Below are positions 1 to 5,549 of a stretch of DNA of 10,189 nucleotides, piece after piece (position 1 is the stretch's first letter; each line of letters begins with the position of its first letter). Under the pieces are notes generated by a model. That model saw nothing but the letters and a program-made list of their open reading frames with translations. It ran no database searches and was not told the DNA's origin. A program made the position numbers and the translations under genes. The stretch comes from Deltaproteobacteria bacterium (lineage in GTDB: Bacteria; Desulfobacterota; Dissulfuribacteria; Dissulfuribacterales; QOAL01), in the NCBI GenBank assembly GCA_015486425.1, contig WFRQ01000159.1, positions 1 through 10,189 on the forward strand, in the 5' to 3' direction.

Positions 1-78
1 AGTCTGAATAATATCTCTGCTTTGTTTCGCTTTAAGATAGCTTGGAATCGTTGTTTCAAGATAAAGCGTTGGTTTCAT
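1..78 (-). CDS. PIN-domain (VapC-like) toxin, N-terminal fragment cut by the window edge
   Basis: Reading the minus strand from an ATG at 78-76 gives 26 uninterrupted codons that run off the window. They begin MKPTLYLETTIPSYL and continue KAKQSRDIIQT. This start resembles a family of PIN-domain ribonucleases annotated as VapC-like type II toxins, which commonly open with MKPTxYxETTxxSYL followed by a S-R-D segment. The early Glu after the first beta strand would sit where PIN proteins keep their first acidic metal ligand. A weak GAG lies 5 nt upstream. By hand count GC is about 35% (27 of 78), well below the neighbouring rib genes, which suggests later acquisition. No antitoxin fits in the 53 bases between ribE and this start, so any partner would be downstream, outside the window, or absent. 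Only the N-terminus is visible, so the family call rests on a short match. Confidence 0.6.
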   Translation of the reverse strand, partial: MKPTLYLETTIPSYLKAKQSRDIIQT

Positions 79-131
79 TTTAGCTCAAAAAAGATGAGTC
101 TATTATGTGCTATGTGGTTCATTTAATTTTT

Positions 132-791
132 TCAGAGAAAACCGTGCCGTGACAGAAACGCCGCGTCCATGGCCGGTGCGTCATTTGAAGCAGCGCTTTC
201 GCTGCCGCCTTTCAGCAGTTTTTCAACATATTTTCCTATGACATCAAGCTCTATATTTACCCTGTGCCCCACCTTTCTGAACCCAAGCGTGGTTATGGAG
301 CAGGTGTGTGGAATGATGGACACGGAAAACCGGCCACTGCCACAGGAATTTACTGTGAGGCTGATGCCGTCAATTGCAACTGAGCCCTTTTCTATAAGAT
401 ACCGGTCAAAACGGGGCTCCAGTTTAAAGGAAAACAGAGTAAAATCTCTGAGTTCACGGCGTTCTGTCACCATGCCGACGCAGTCAATATGGCCGCTGAC
501 AATATGGCCGCCAAGCCTGTCTGACAGCCGCAGGGCCCTTTCCAGATTGACCCTGTTTCCCGGCCCCAGTTCACCAAGGGTGGTCCTCGAAAGTGTTTCA
601 GGTGAAACATCAGCAGTAAAACGAGACGAGGAAATTGTTGTGGCAGTAAGACATACGCCGTTTATCGCAATACTCTCTCCGGGTTCATGGTGCTCAAGCT
701 CAAAATCTGACTCAATGTCAAGAACGCAGCCCTGAGCCATCTTTCTGACTGACTTGATACTGCCAAGTCCCTGTACAATTCCGGTAAACAT
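132..791 (-). CDS. ribE: Riboflavin synthase, alpha subunit
   Basis: This enzyme dismutates two molecules of 6,7-dimethyl-8-ribityllumazine into riboflavin and 5-amino-6-ribitylaminouracil, the last step of riboflavin synthesis in the cytosol. The 219-residue protein shows the expected two homologous lumazine-binding barrels. The first covers roughly residues 1-97, with the MFTGIVQG start and NGVCLT at 44-49. The second covers about 98-190, with GHIVSGHID and DGISLTVN at 141-148. The last 25 or so residues are a poorly conserved tail. The frame stays open 22 codons upstream (to 857), but the family begins at MFTGIV and an AGGG lies just before the ATG at 791, so I chose that start. The upstream extension is encoded by a low-complexity repeat. 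ribD ends 53 bases upstream. The usual next genes ribBA and ribH do not follow within the window. Confidence 0.95.
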   Translation of the reverse strand: MFTGIVQGLGSIKSVRKMAQGCVLDIESDFELEHHEPGESIAINGVCLTATTISSSRFTADVSPETLSRTTLGELGPGNRVNLERALRLSDRLGGHIVSGHIDCVGMVTERRELRDFTLFSFKLEPRFDRYLIEKGSVAIDGISLTVNSCGSGRFSVSIIPHTCSITTLGFRKVGHRVNIELDVIGKYVEKLLKGGSESAASNDAPAMDAAFLSRHGFL

Positions 792-816
792 AACCCTGCT
801 TATAAACCCCGATTCC

Positions 817-855
817 CCTGTACCTTGTTCACACCCTGCACCTTCTACCTTCTCC
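817..855. repeat. Degenerate heptamer array between ribD and ribE
   Basis: On the plus strand consecutive 7-mers TTCACAC, CCTGCAC, CTTCTAC and CTTCTCC fill 828-855 in one register. A further unit, CCTGTAC, lies at 817-823, offset by four bases. All end in C and five share a Y-rich start, giving roughly YYTNYAC. The array overlaps the last codons of ribD, including its stop. It resembles the arrays at 4884-4904 and 7227-7261. Degenerate short tandem heptamers are known from cyanobacterial genomes (STRR), but I do not claim homology. Confidence 0.55.
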
Positions 856-1984
856 ACATCACATCAAGCGCAGTGACGTTCCCCCTGATCAGCCAGTTGC
901 CCTCAAGCTCCTCAAAGCAGAACCTTCGAAGGCTGACAGCCTCCTCAAGCCGATCCGCTCCAAGACCTGCCACTGCAGGCCTTGCATCTTCACCGCCAAG
1001 CACCGCTGGGGCATAAAAGAAAAACATCTCATCTATAAGGCCGGCATCTCTGAAGGAACCATGAACCGTGGCTCCGCCTTCAACAAGAATTGACTGAATG
1101 CCCATGCGGCCAAGCACATTCATAAGCGTTCCCAGTTCAACTGTGCCTGAGCCACTGTCAGGAAGCATCAGAACCCTTGTCCCTGTTTTTTCAAACTGTT
1201 TTACCCTGCTGCTGTCAACGGCACTTTCAACCGAGGCCACAATGGTGCGGGCAGGCGATTCCTGTACATAAACCGTTGATGACGGATCAGTTGAAAGCCT
1301 GCTGTCAAGAATGACCCTCAGGGGATCGGCATTTTCTCCTTCTCCATCCCTGCATGTAAGGCTGGGATTATCAGCCTCAACAGTTCCCCTTCCTACCAGA
1401 ATGGCATCACTTATGCGCCTGAGCTCATGGCCCCGTTTCCTTGCAGCCTCGTTGGTGATCCACTGTGAATGGCCTGTTCTGGTGGCAGTCCTGCCATCCA
1501 TGGTGCATGCAACCTTCATACGTACCCACGGAAGCCCTGTTCGCACATGCTTTGCGAAAGGCGCAATCAGCATCCTGCATTCATCACGCCTGCACCCTTC
1601 CATGACGTCAAGGCCCTGCTGCCTTAGAAACTGCATGCCTCCACCAGCAACCCTGGGGTTTGGATCAAGGGCGCCTATTACAACACGTTTGATGCCTGCT
1701 TCAAGCACTGCCCTGGTACATGGAGGAGTCAGGCCTGTATGATTGCAGGGTTCAAGTGTCACATAAATGGTGGCACCTCTTGCAGCCTCTCCGGCATCCT
1801 TGAGGGCATGTACCTCGGCGTGCGGGGTGCCAGCCCTGTGGTGCCAGCCCTGGCCTACTACCTTGCCATCCTTGACCACCACGGCCCCTACTGCCGGATT
1901 GGGAGTGGTACGCCCCAGGCCCCGGGACGCCAGCTCCAGGGCCTGATCCATGAAGCTCTGATCAGTCTCATTACTGCAGGGCAT
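845..1984 (-). CDS. ribD: Bifunctional pyrimidine deaminase / 5-amino-6-(5-phosphoribosylamino)uracil reductase
   Basis: RibD performs the second and third steps of riboflavin synthesis: deamination of the pyrimidine ring, then NADPH-dependent reduction of the ribosyl side chain. The 379 residues match the usual length. The N-terminal deaminase (about 1-145) has the PNPAVGAVVV motif at 28-37 and the zinc/proton-shuttle motif HAE at 55-57. It also has the paired zinc cysteines C80 and C89 in a PC-x8-C arrangement. The C-terminal reductase (about 152-370) has MKVACTMDGRTAT, ILVGRGTVEADNPSLT around 195-210 and ILVEGGATVHGSF around 299-311. The ATG at 1984 shares its A with the nrdR TAA stop (TAATG), and GAGG sits 5 nt upstream inside nrdR. 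Translation is therefore probably coupled to nrdR. The extreme C-terminus (WRR, stop) is encoded by the edge of a heptamer array. Confidence 0.96.
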   Translation of the reverse strand: MPCSNETDQSFMDQALELASRGLGRTTPNPAVGAVVVKDGKVVGQGWHHRAGTPHAEVHALKDAGEAARGATIYVTLEPCNHTGLTPPCTRAVLEAGIKRVVIGALDPNPRVAGGGMQFLRQQGLDVMEGCRRDECRMLIAPFAKHVRTGLPWVRMKVACTMDGRTATRTGHSQWITNEAARKRGHELRRISDAILVGRGTVEADNPSLTCRDGEGENADPLRVILDSRLSTDPSSTVYVQESPARTIVASVESAVDSSRVKQFEKTGTRVLMLPDSGSGTVELGTLMNVLGRMGIQSILVEGGATVHGSFRDAGLIDEMFFFYAPAVLGGEDARPAVAGLGADRLEEAVSLRRFCFEELEGNWLIRGNVTALDVMWRR

Positions 1985-2469
1985 TATTCCTCAACCTGTT
2001 TCTTCTCTGAGCCTGACTCGTTTCCGAGAAGCTCCTGAAGCTGTGCCATGAATTCATTAAGGTCTTTAAACTGCTTGTAAACAGAGGCAAATCGGACATA
2101 GGCAACATCATCCCACGCCCTGAGCTGAGCCATTACCCGCTCACCTATAAAATTGCTGGGCACTTCAACTTCACCCTTTTCCTGTATCTCCTTTTCCAGG
2201 CTGCAGACAAATGCCTCGACGTCATCCATTGTAACCGGCCGTTTTTCACACGCCTTGACAATGCCGTCTATTACCTTGCGCCTGTCAAAAGCATCCCGCC
2301 TGCCATCTTTTTTAACTACAACAGGCTGAAACTCCTCTATACGCTCGTAGGTGGTAAAACGCTCGCTGCAGGAGAGACATTCCCTGCGCCTGCGTATTGC
2401 TCTGCCGTCCCTGCTGGGACGTGAGTCAACTACCTTGCTCTGATCAGAATTACAGAATGGACATTTCAT
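1984..2469 (-). CDS. nrdR: Transcriptional repressor NrdR of ribonucleotide reductase genes
   Basis: NrdR senses ATP and dATP through an ATP-cone and represses ribonucleotide reductase operons by binding paired NrdR boxes. The 161-residue protein has the N-terminal zinc ribbon with C3, C6, C31 and C34 (CPFC and CLSC). The basic stretch RAIRRRREC lies between them and RFTTYER follows. The ATP-cone spans roughly 49-139 (VVVKKDGRRDAFDRRKV, then VAYVRFASVYKQF at the end). A short acidic tail makes it slightly longer than typical 150-residue members. It overlaps ribD by one base, and pairing of nrdR with rib genes is a common arrangement in bacteria. No clear Shine-Dalgarno is visible before the ATG at 2469. 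A 434-base gap with a 109-nt palindromic repeat separates it from the upstream deaminase, so it may have its own promoter. Its own operator was not found in this window. Confidence 0.96.
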   Translation of the reverse strand: MKCPFCNSDQSKVVDSRPSRDGRAIRRRRECLSCSERFTTYERIEEFQPVVVKKDGRRDAFDRRKVIDGIVKACEKRPVTMDDVEAFVCSLEKEIQEKGEVEVPSNFIGERVMAQLRAWDDVAYVRFASVYKQFKDLNEFMAQLQELLGNESGSEKKQVEE

Positions 2470-2527
2470 GAACTGGGAAGATAATAGAATTACGGGATAA
2501 ATGAAAGACCTAAGTTGAACGCTAAAA

Positions 2528-2656
2528 TCAAGAAAGGTATCTGCTCAGGGAGTACTGCATCTGCTGCGTTGTCGGGGGCTCGAAGTACGGGAAGTACGCC
2601 TTCGCCCCCTCCGCCTTGCATCTGCAGCACCCCCTGAGCAGATACGTGTCAAGAAA
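2528..2656. repeat. 8-bp direct repeats flanking palindromic repeat copy 1
   Basis: TCAAGAAA occurs at 2528-2535, one base left of the repeat, and again at 2649-2656, three bases right of it. This could be a target-site duplication or chance in an A-rich region. The unequal distance to the two ends weakens the insertion reading. Confidence 0.35.
2537..2645 (+). repeat. 109-nt palindromic repeat, copy 1
   Basis: The outer arms 2537-2550 and 2632-2645 pair perfectly over 14 bp (GTATCTGCTCAGGG with its complement). Inside, an inner stem GGGGGC (2574-2579) pairs with GCCCCC (2604-2609). It caps a loop holding the direct repeat GAAGTAC (2582-2588 and 2591-2597). Weaker pairing joins the two stems around the GCATCTGC elements. 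The reverse complement of 4712-4820 aligns to it over the full 109 nt without gaps. Inverted placement, sharp identical ends and conserved pairing point to a dispersed structured repeat rather than two independent terminators. There is no T tract after the stem as expected of an intrinsic terminator. Confidence 0.9.
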
Positions 2657-2903
2657 AAAATTTGTGTGAAAAGCGACTTTCCGTTATGGGGCTTCATCCT
2701 TGAGGTGGGAGTGAGCAGTTACCAGGAAAGAATGATGTACTTCGTTGAATATATGTGCCGCAATGAGGGATAGAACGTCATTGAGGGTTCAATTAGAAGT
2801 GCTTCCAGGCTACGCCTCGGGATTTTGTGATTGAAGTTCAGATCAGGATGGCCTGAAGATGAGATGCGAAATCGGCAAATTATTTTTGGACAGTCCCTAA
2901 GTA

Positions 2904-3368
2904 TCAGTCCAGTTGGACAAGTTGCATGTCTGCCTCCCTGAGCATATCCATGGACATCTCGTCGGAATACCCTTCGCTGTAATAAATAGTATGCACACCG
3001 GCGTTAATGAGCATCTTTGTGCAGATAATACAGGGGAGATTTGTGCAGTAGAGTTCAGAACCTGCCACTGCAGTACCGTAACGTGCAGCCTGGATCAGGA
3101 CATTCTGTTCTGCATGAAGTGCCCGGCACAGCTCGTGACGCTGACCGGAAGGGATTCTCAGCCGCTCTCTGAGGCAGCCGATATCAAGACAGTGCTCCAA
3201 CCCCTCGGGAGCACCGTTATAACCTGTTGCAAGGATACGCTTTTCCCTGACCAGGATGGCGCCCACCTTTCGTCTTAGACACGTGGAGCGCTCCGCCACA
3301 AGCCGTGTAATGGACATGAAGTACTCATGCCACGGAGGACGGGAACCGGTCTCCACTGAAAGCACCAT
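2904..3368 (-). CDS. comEB: Deoxycytidylate (dCMP) deaminase, ComEB type
   Basis: This zinc enzyme converts dCMP to dUMP, feeding thymidylate synthesis in the cytosol. The 154-residue protein carries the catalytic HAE at 85-87 (ALHAEQN) and the second zinc-ligand pair C113 and C116 (PCIIC). It also has the family features RPPWHEYFM at the N-terminus, STCLRRKVGAILV (28-40), ILATGYNGAPEGLEHC (45-60) and GCLRE. The frame is open back to 3467, but that would overlap glyA by 86 bases. The family starts shortly before the PPWHEYFM segment, so I chose the ATG at 3368, 13 bases after the glyA stop, with CAGGGTG just upstream. It sits directly after glyA, which makes the methylene-THF that thymidylate synthase needs, so the pair is functionally coherent. 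Regulation by dCTP/dTTP is typical of the family but not visible here. Confidence 0.93.
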   Translation of the reverse strand: MVLSVETGSRPPWHEYFMSITRLVAERSTCLRRKVGAILVREKRILATGYNGAPEGLEHCLDIGCLRERLRIPSGQRHELCRALHAEQNVLIQAARYGTAVAGSELYCTNLPCIICTKMLINAGVHTIYYSEGYSDEMSMDMLREADMQLVQLD

Positions 3369-3381
3369 TACACCCTGACCG

Positions 3382-4665
3382 CTACCCCTCGCATCCCTGC
3401 TGCACGGCCTTGTCATAACGGGCAATCCGCTTGGAATAAAGCGGGTAACGACTGCAGATGACCGCAATCTTTTCCCGTACAGACCTTATTGTTCCGTCAG
3501 GGCTGTCAGAAGAGAGGATATCGGCAATATAGTTTGCCACCTCTTCAATATCATCTTCCTTAAGACCCCTTGTGGTCACTGCAGGGGTGCCGATCCTGAT
3601 TCCACTGGTTACCCTCGGTGGCTGTTTGTCAAAGGGAATTGCATTCTTGTTAACAGTTATGCCTGCTTTTTCCAGACGTGCCTCAGCCTCGGCTCCGGTC
3701 AAGCCCCTTGTTGAGAGGTCAACCAGCACGAGGTGGTTGTCAGTGCCGCCGGATACCAGCCTGAACCCGCGGTCAGTCAGAACATCTGCAAGTTTGCGCG
3801 CGTTTGCAACTATCTGCTGGGTATAAGTCTTGTATTCGTCTCCAAGGGCCTCCTGGAACGCAACTGCCTTGGCGGCAATCACATGCATAAGGGGCCCCCC
3901 TTGGATACCGGGGAATATCTGGCTGTTCATGAGCCTGCCAAACTGCTCCCTGGCAAGAATGAAACCACCCCTGGGACCTCTGAGGGTCTTATGGGTGGTA
4001 GAGGTTACAAACTCGGCAAAAGGTACGGGAGAGGGATGGATACCGGCAGCCACAAGACCTGCAATATGCGCCATGTCCACCATGAGATAGGCGCCTACCT
4101 CGTCTGCTATCATGCGGAACATGTCAAATTCTATGGTGCGGGGATAGGCGCTTGCGCCTGCGACAATAAGCCTTGGTCTGTGCTCCCTGGCAAGACGGCC
4201 TACCTCTTCAAAATCAATGGTCTCAGTGTCCCGGCTCACGCCATAGCTCACAACATTAAAGAGCTTTCCGGAAAAACTTACAGATGCACCATGAGACAGG
4301 TGCCCTCCATGAGCAAGGCTCATTGAGAGGATAGTGTCACCTGGATTCAGAGCGCCGAAGTAAACAGCCATATTGGCCTGACTGCCGGAATGTGGCTGCA
4401 CATTGGCATACTCTGAGCCAAAGAGCATGTTGAGCCTGTCAATGGCAAGCTGTTCCACTGTGTCCATGTTCTCACAGCCGCCATAGTAGCGGTGGTCCGG
4501 ATAGCCCTCTGCGTACTTGTTCATGAACACACTGCCCTCTGCCTGAATAACCGCCTCACTTACAAAATTTTCTGAGGCAATCATTTCAAGCTGGTCAGTC
4601 TGTCTTCTTATTTCCGCCATTAACGCCCTGAAAACATCAGGGTCGGTCCGGCATAGCTCAAACAT
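3382..4665 (-). CDS. glyA: Serine hydroxymethyltransferase
   Basis: GlyA is a PLP enzyme that interconverts serine plus tetrahydrofolate with glycine plus 5,10-methylene-THF, the main source of one-carbon units for thymidylate, purines and methionine. The 427 residues include LEMIASENFVS (26-36), KYAEGYPDHRYYGGCE (50-65) and QPHSGSQANMAVY (90-102). The PLP-contacting VDMAHIAGL lies around 196-204. The Schiff-base lysine K226 sits in TTHKTLRGPRGG (223-234). Length and start match the family: FRALMAEIRRQ precedes LEMIASENF as expected. The ATG at 4665 is preceded by GGAGACAATAGAG, so a GGAG Shine-Dalgarno sits about 10 nt away. This leader segment recurs to the right of the palindromic repeat (see 4671-4839). 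The 375-base gap upstream suggests an internal promoter or processed leader, but none was identified. Confidence 0.97.
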   Translation of the reverse strand: MFELCRTDPDVFRALMAEIRRQTDQLEMIASENFVSEAVIQAEGSVFMNKYAEGYPDHRYYGGCENMDTVEQLAIDRLNMLFGSEYANVQPHSGSQANMAVYFGALNPGDTILSMSLAHGGHLSHGASVSFSGKLFNVVSYGVSRDTETIDFEEVGRLAREHRPRLIVAGASAYPRTIEFDMFRMIADEVGAYLMVDMAHIAGLVAAGIHPSPVPFAEFVTSTTHKTLRGPRGGFILAREQFGRLMNSQIFPGIQGGPLMHVIAAKAVAFQEALGDEYKTYTQQIVANARKLADVLTDRGFRLVSGGTDNHLVLVDLSTRGLTGAEAEARLEKAGITVNKNAIPFDKQPPRVTSGIRIGTPAVTTRGLKEDDIEEVANYIADILSSDSPDGTIRSVREKIAVICSRYPLYSKRIARYDKAVQQGCEG

Positions 4666-4670
4666 CTCTA

Positions 4671-4839
4671 TTGTCTCCGTAACTTCTCAATAAATCCGTG
4701 CAAATTCTTCTGTATCTGCTTACAGGATGCTGCAGATACAAGGCGGAGGACGCGCAGGCGTACTTCCTGTACTTCAAGCGTCTGACAACGCCGTAGATGC
4801 GGTACCCTGTGAGCAGATACTTGTCTCCGCACAATTCTT
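4671..4839. repeat. Direct repeats of the glyA leader flanking repeat copy 2
   Basis: TTGTCTCCG at 4671-4679 (the complement of the glyA Shine-Dalgarno region) recurs exactly at 4821-4829, immediately after the palindromic repeat. It is followed by CACAATTCTT, which resembles TGCAAATTCTT at 4699-4709 just left of the repeat. The right flank thus looks like the left flank with bases between two TCCG motifs (4676-4679 and 4695-4698) missing. This is consistent with a target duplication of some 20-40 bases, one copy of which later lost about 19 bases. Confidence 0.5.
4712..4820 (-). repeat. 109-nt palindromic repeat, copy 2 (inverted relative to copy 1)
   Basis: Read on the minus strand, this segment matches 2537-2645 at 90 of 109 positions with no gap. 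Its outer stem pairs 14 of 15 positions with one C-A mismatch. The inner stem is GACGC with GCGTC instead of the GGGGGC/GCCCCC of copy 1. Base pairs that change on both sides between the copies are repeat positions 12/98, 13/97, 27/83, 40/71 and 41/70. The GAAGTAC direct repeat in the loop is kept. Such compensatory change is strong evidence that the folded form is maintained, as a cruciform or as RNA. Confidence 0.9.
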
Positions 4840-4850
4840 TTTTACATGGT

Positions 4851-4877
4851 TTGCGGCAGGGAAAAACCTGCCTGCAA
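4851..4877. other. Hairpin of unknown role downstream of rpiB
   Basis: TTGCGGCAGG (4851-4860) pairs with CCTGCC-GCAA (4867-4877, with T4873 bulged) around a GAAAAA loop, giving a 10-bp stem. On neither strand is the stem followed by a T tract, so it is not a standard intrinsic terminator. It lies between repeat copy 2 and a heptamer array and could be an RNA stability or processing stem for the rpiB transcript. Confidence 0.4.
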
Positions 4878-4883
4878 CAAAGC

Positions 4884-4904
4884 CTTAAACCTTGAGCTTT
4901 CATC
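4884..4904. repeat. Degenerate heptamer array downstream of rpiB
   Basis: Three contiguous 7-mers on the plus strand, CTTAAAC, CTTGAGC and TTTCATC, fit YTTNARC loosely. The 13-nt string CCTTGAGCTTTCA here (4890-4902) recurs exactly at 7240-7252 in the same register of a second array. Confidence 0.5.
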
Positions 4905-5040
4905 TTTTGTCCGTGTGGACATACTTAGCGCAATCCAGGTTTTCTTAAGACCAAATTTGAACGATTGTTCGGATTTGCTGCATATCCCCAAAAGAGAGAT
5001 TCCCATTATAGTCGGCTATATGGGATTCCGATCAAAACGC

Positions 5041-5484
5041 TCAATCTATGTCAGAAACCGTATCAAACATGGCGATGCGTCTGCTGTGACGTCCATTATC
5101 AAACGGGGTTTCAATCCACGTCCTGACCATCTCCATGGCAAGAGCCGAGCCAATGACCCGCCCGCCCATGCAAAGCACATTGGCATCATTGTGCCTGCGA
5201 CTCATCTCGGCGGTAAATATCTCATGACACAGGGCAGCACGTATTCCGGCATGACGGTTGGCAGCCATTGACATGCCGATACCCGTGCCGCACACAAGTA
5301 TACCCCTTTCAGCACTGCCGTCACTGACCATTTCACATACCTTTTTGGCATACACAGGGTAATCTACTGATTCAGATGAGTGACACCCTGTATCAGTAAC
5401 TTCATGCCCTTTCTCCTCAAGCCAGGCCCTTATTATCTCCTTGAGCTCAAACCCGCCGTGGTCTGCTCCAAGAACAATCTTCAT
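5041..5484 (-). CDS. rpiB: Ribose-5-phosphate isomerase B
   Basis: RpiB interconverts ribose 5-phosphate and ribulose 5-phosphate in the non-oxidative pentose phosphate pathway, independently of RpiA. The 147-residue protein is the usual RpiB length and opens with MKIVLGADHGGFELKE, where D8 and H9 belong to the substrate site. The catalytic cysteine is C65 in CGTGIGMSMAANR (65-77), which distinguishes RpiB from LacA-like members lacking it. H98 in RRHNDANVLCMGGRVIG and the basic pair R135/R136 fit phosphate and ring-opening roles known in the family. The ATG at 5484 has no clear Shine-Dalgarno, and a 65-base spacer separates it from fabF. Its product supplies ribulose 5-phosphate, a riboflavin precursor, and ribose 5-phosphate for nucleotides, which suits its rib and nucleotide neighbours. 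The gene order is conserved in relatives, so this is probably an operon internal gene. Confidence 0.95.
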   Translation of the reverse strand: MKIVLGADHGGFELKEIIRAWLEEKGHEVTDTGCHSSESVDYPVYAKKVCEMVSDGSAERGILVCGTGIGMSMAANRHAGIRAALCHEIFTAEMSRRHNDANVLCMGGRVIGSALAMEMVRTWIETPFDNGRHSRRIAMFDTVSDID

Positions 5485-5549
5485 GATTTATAACCGTGGC
5501 ATTTTCACACAGACAGTTTCCATTACCTTGTGTCTGATGCAAGGCAGAT

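Larger units (their letters stand above)
2470..2903. other. Long intergenic region between dCMP deaminase and nrdR
   Basis: This 434-base gap holds palindromic repeat copy 1 (2537-2645) and, to its right, about 258 bases with no gene I can support. Just past the deaminase stop is the small palindrome GGACAGTCC (2888-2896) within TTTTTGGACAGTCCCTAA. Further left is the short inverted repeat AGGC-TAC-GCCT near 2810. A 36-codon open stretch on the plus strand ends at a stop near 2770 and looks like chance. The nrdR-proximal 67 bases are AT-rich, but no convincing promoter pair was found. Confidence 0.6.
4666..5040. other. Intergenic region between rpiB and glyA
   Basis: This 375-base gap contains the glyA leader (4666-4711), palindromic repeat copy 2 (4712-4820), a partial second copy of the leader (4821-4839), a strong hairpin (4851-4877) and a heptamer array (4884-4904). 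The remaining 135 bases up to the rpiB stop hold nothing I can name. Open frames on both strands here translate the repeat and have no family signature. Confidence 0.65.

Noticed and set aside
792..857. A 22-residue N-terminal extension of riboflavin synthase
   Set aside because: The family starts at MFTGIV. The extension (EKVEGAGCEQGTG) comes from the heptamer array and overlaps the ribD stop.
2647..2652. A perfect TTGACA on the minus strand just upstream of repeat copy 1
   Set aside because: Seventeen bases downstream lies TGCTGC inside the palindrome, with no -10-like hexamer, so it is not a supported promoter.
2740..2760. A possible NrdR box around GCACATATATTC on the minus strand
   Set aside because: Only one half resembles the known palindromic box, no second box lies at the usual spacing, and it is far from a ribonucleotide reductase gene.
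2661..2770. A short plus-strand peptide including GFILEVGVSSYQERMMYFVEY
   Set aside because: It is about 36 codons, has no start with a ribosome-binding site, and no family recognised. The length is compatible with chance.
3369..3467. A 33-residue N-terminal extension of the dCMP deaminase
   Set aside because: It would overlap glyA by 86 bases, adds residues with no family match, and a well-placed CAGGGTG precedes the internal ATG at 3368.
4851..4877. Intrinsic terminator for rpiB
   Set aside because: The hairpin is strong, but the minus strand continues with ACCATGTAAAAAAG and the plus strand with CAAAGCC. Neither provides a T tract.
4658..4903. An 81-codon minus-strand open frame rich in Arg, Tyr and Cys across the glyA leader
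   Set aside because: It is mostly the translation of palindromic repeat copy 2 and its flank, overlaps the glyA start and shows no family motif.
4846..5271. A 141-codon plus-strand open frame starting between glyA and rpiB
   Set aside because: Most of it is antisense to rpiB, whose RpiB motifs are unambiguous. The translated product has no recognisable domain.
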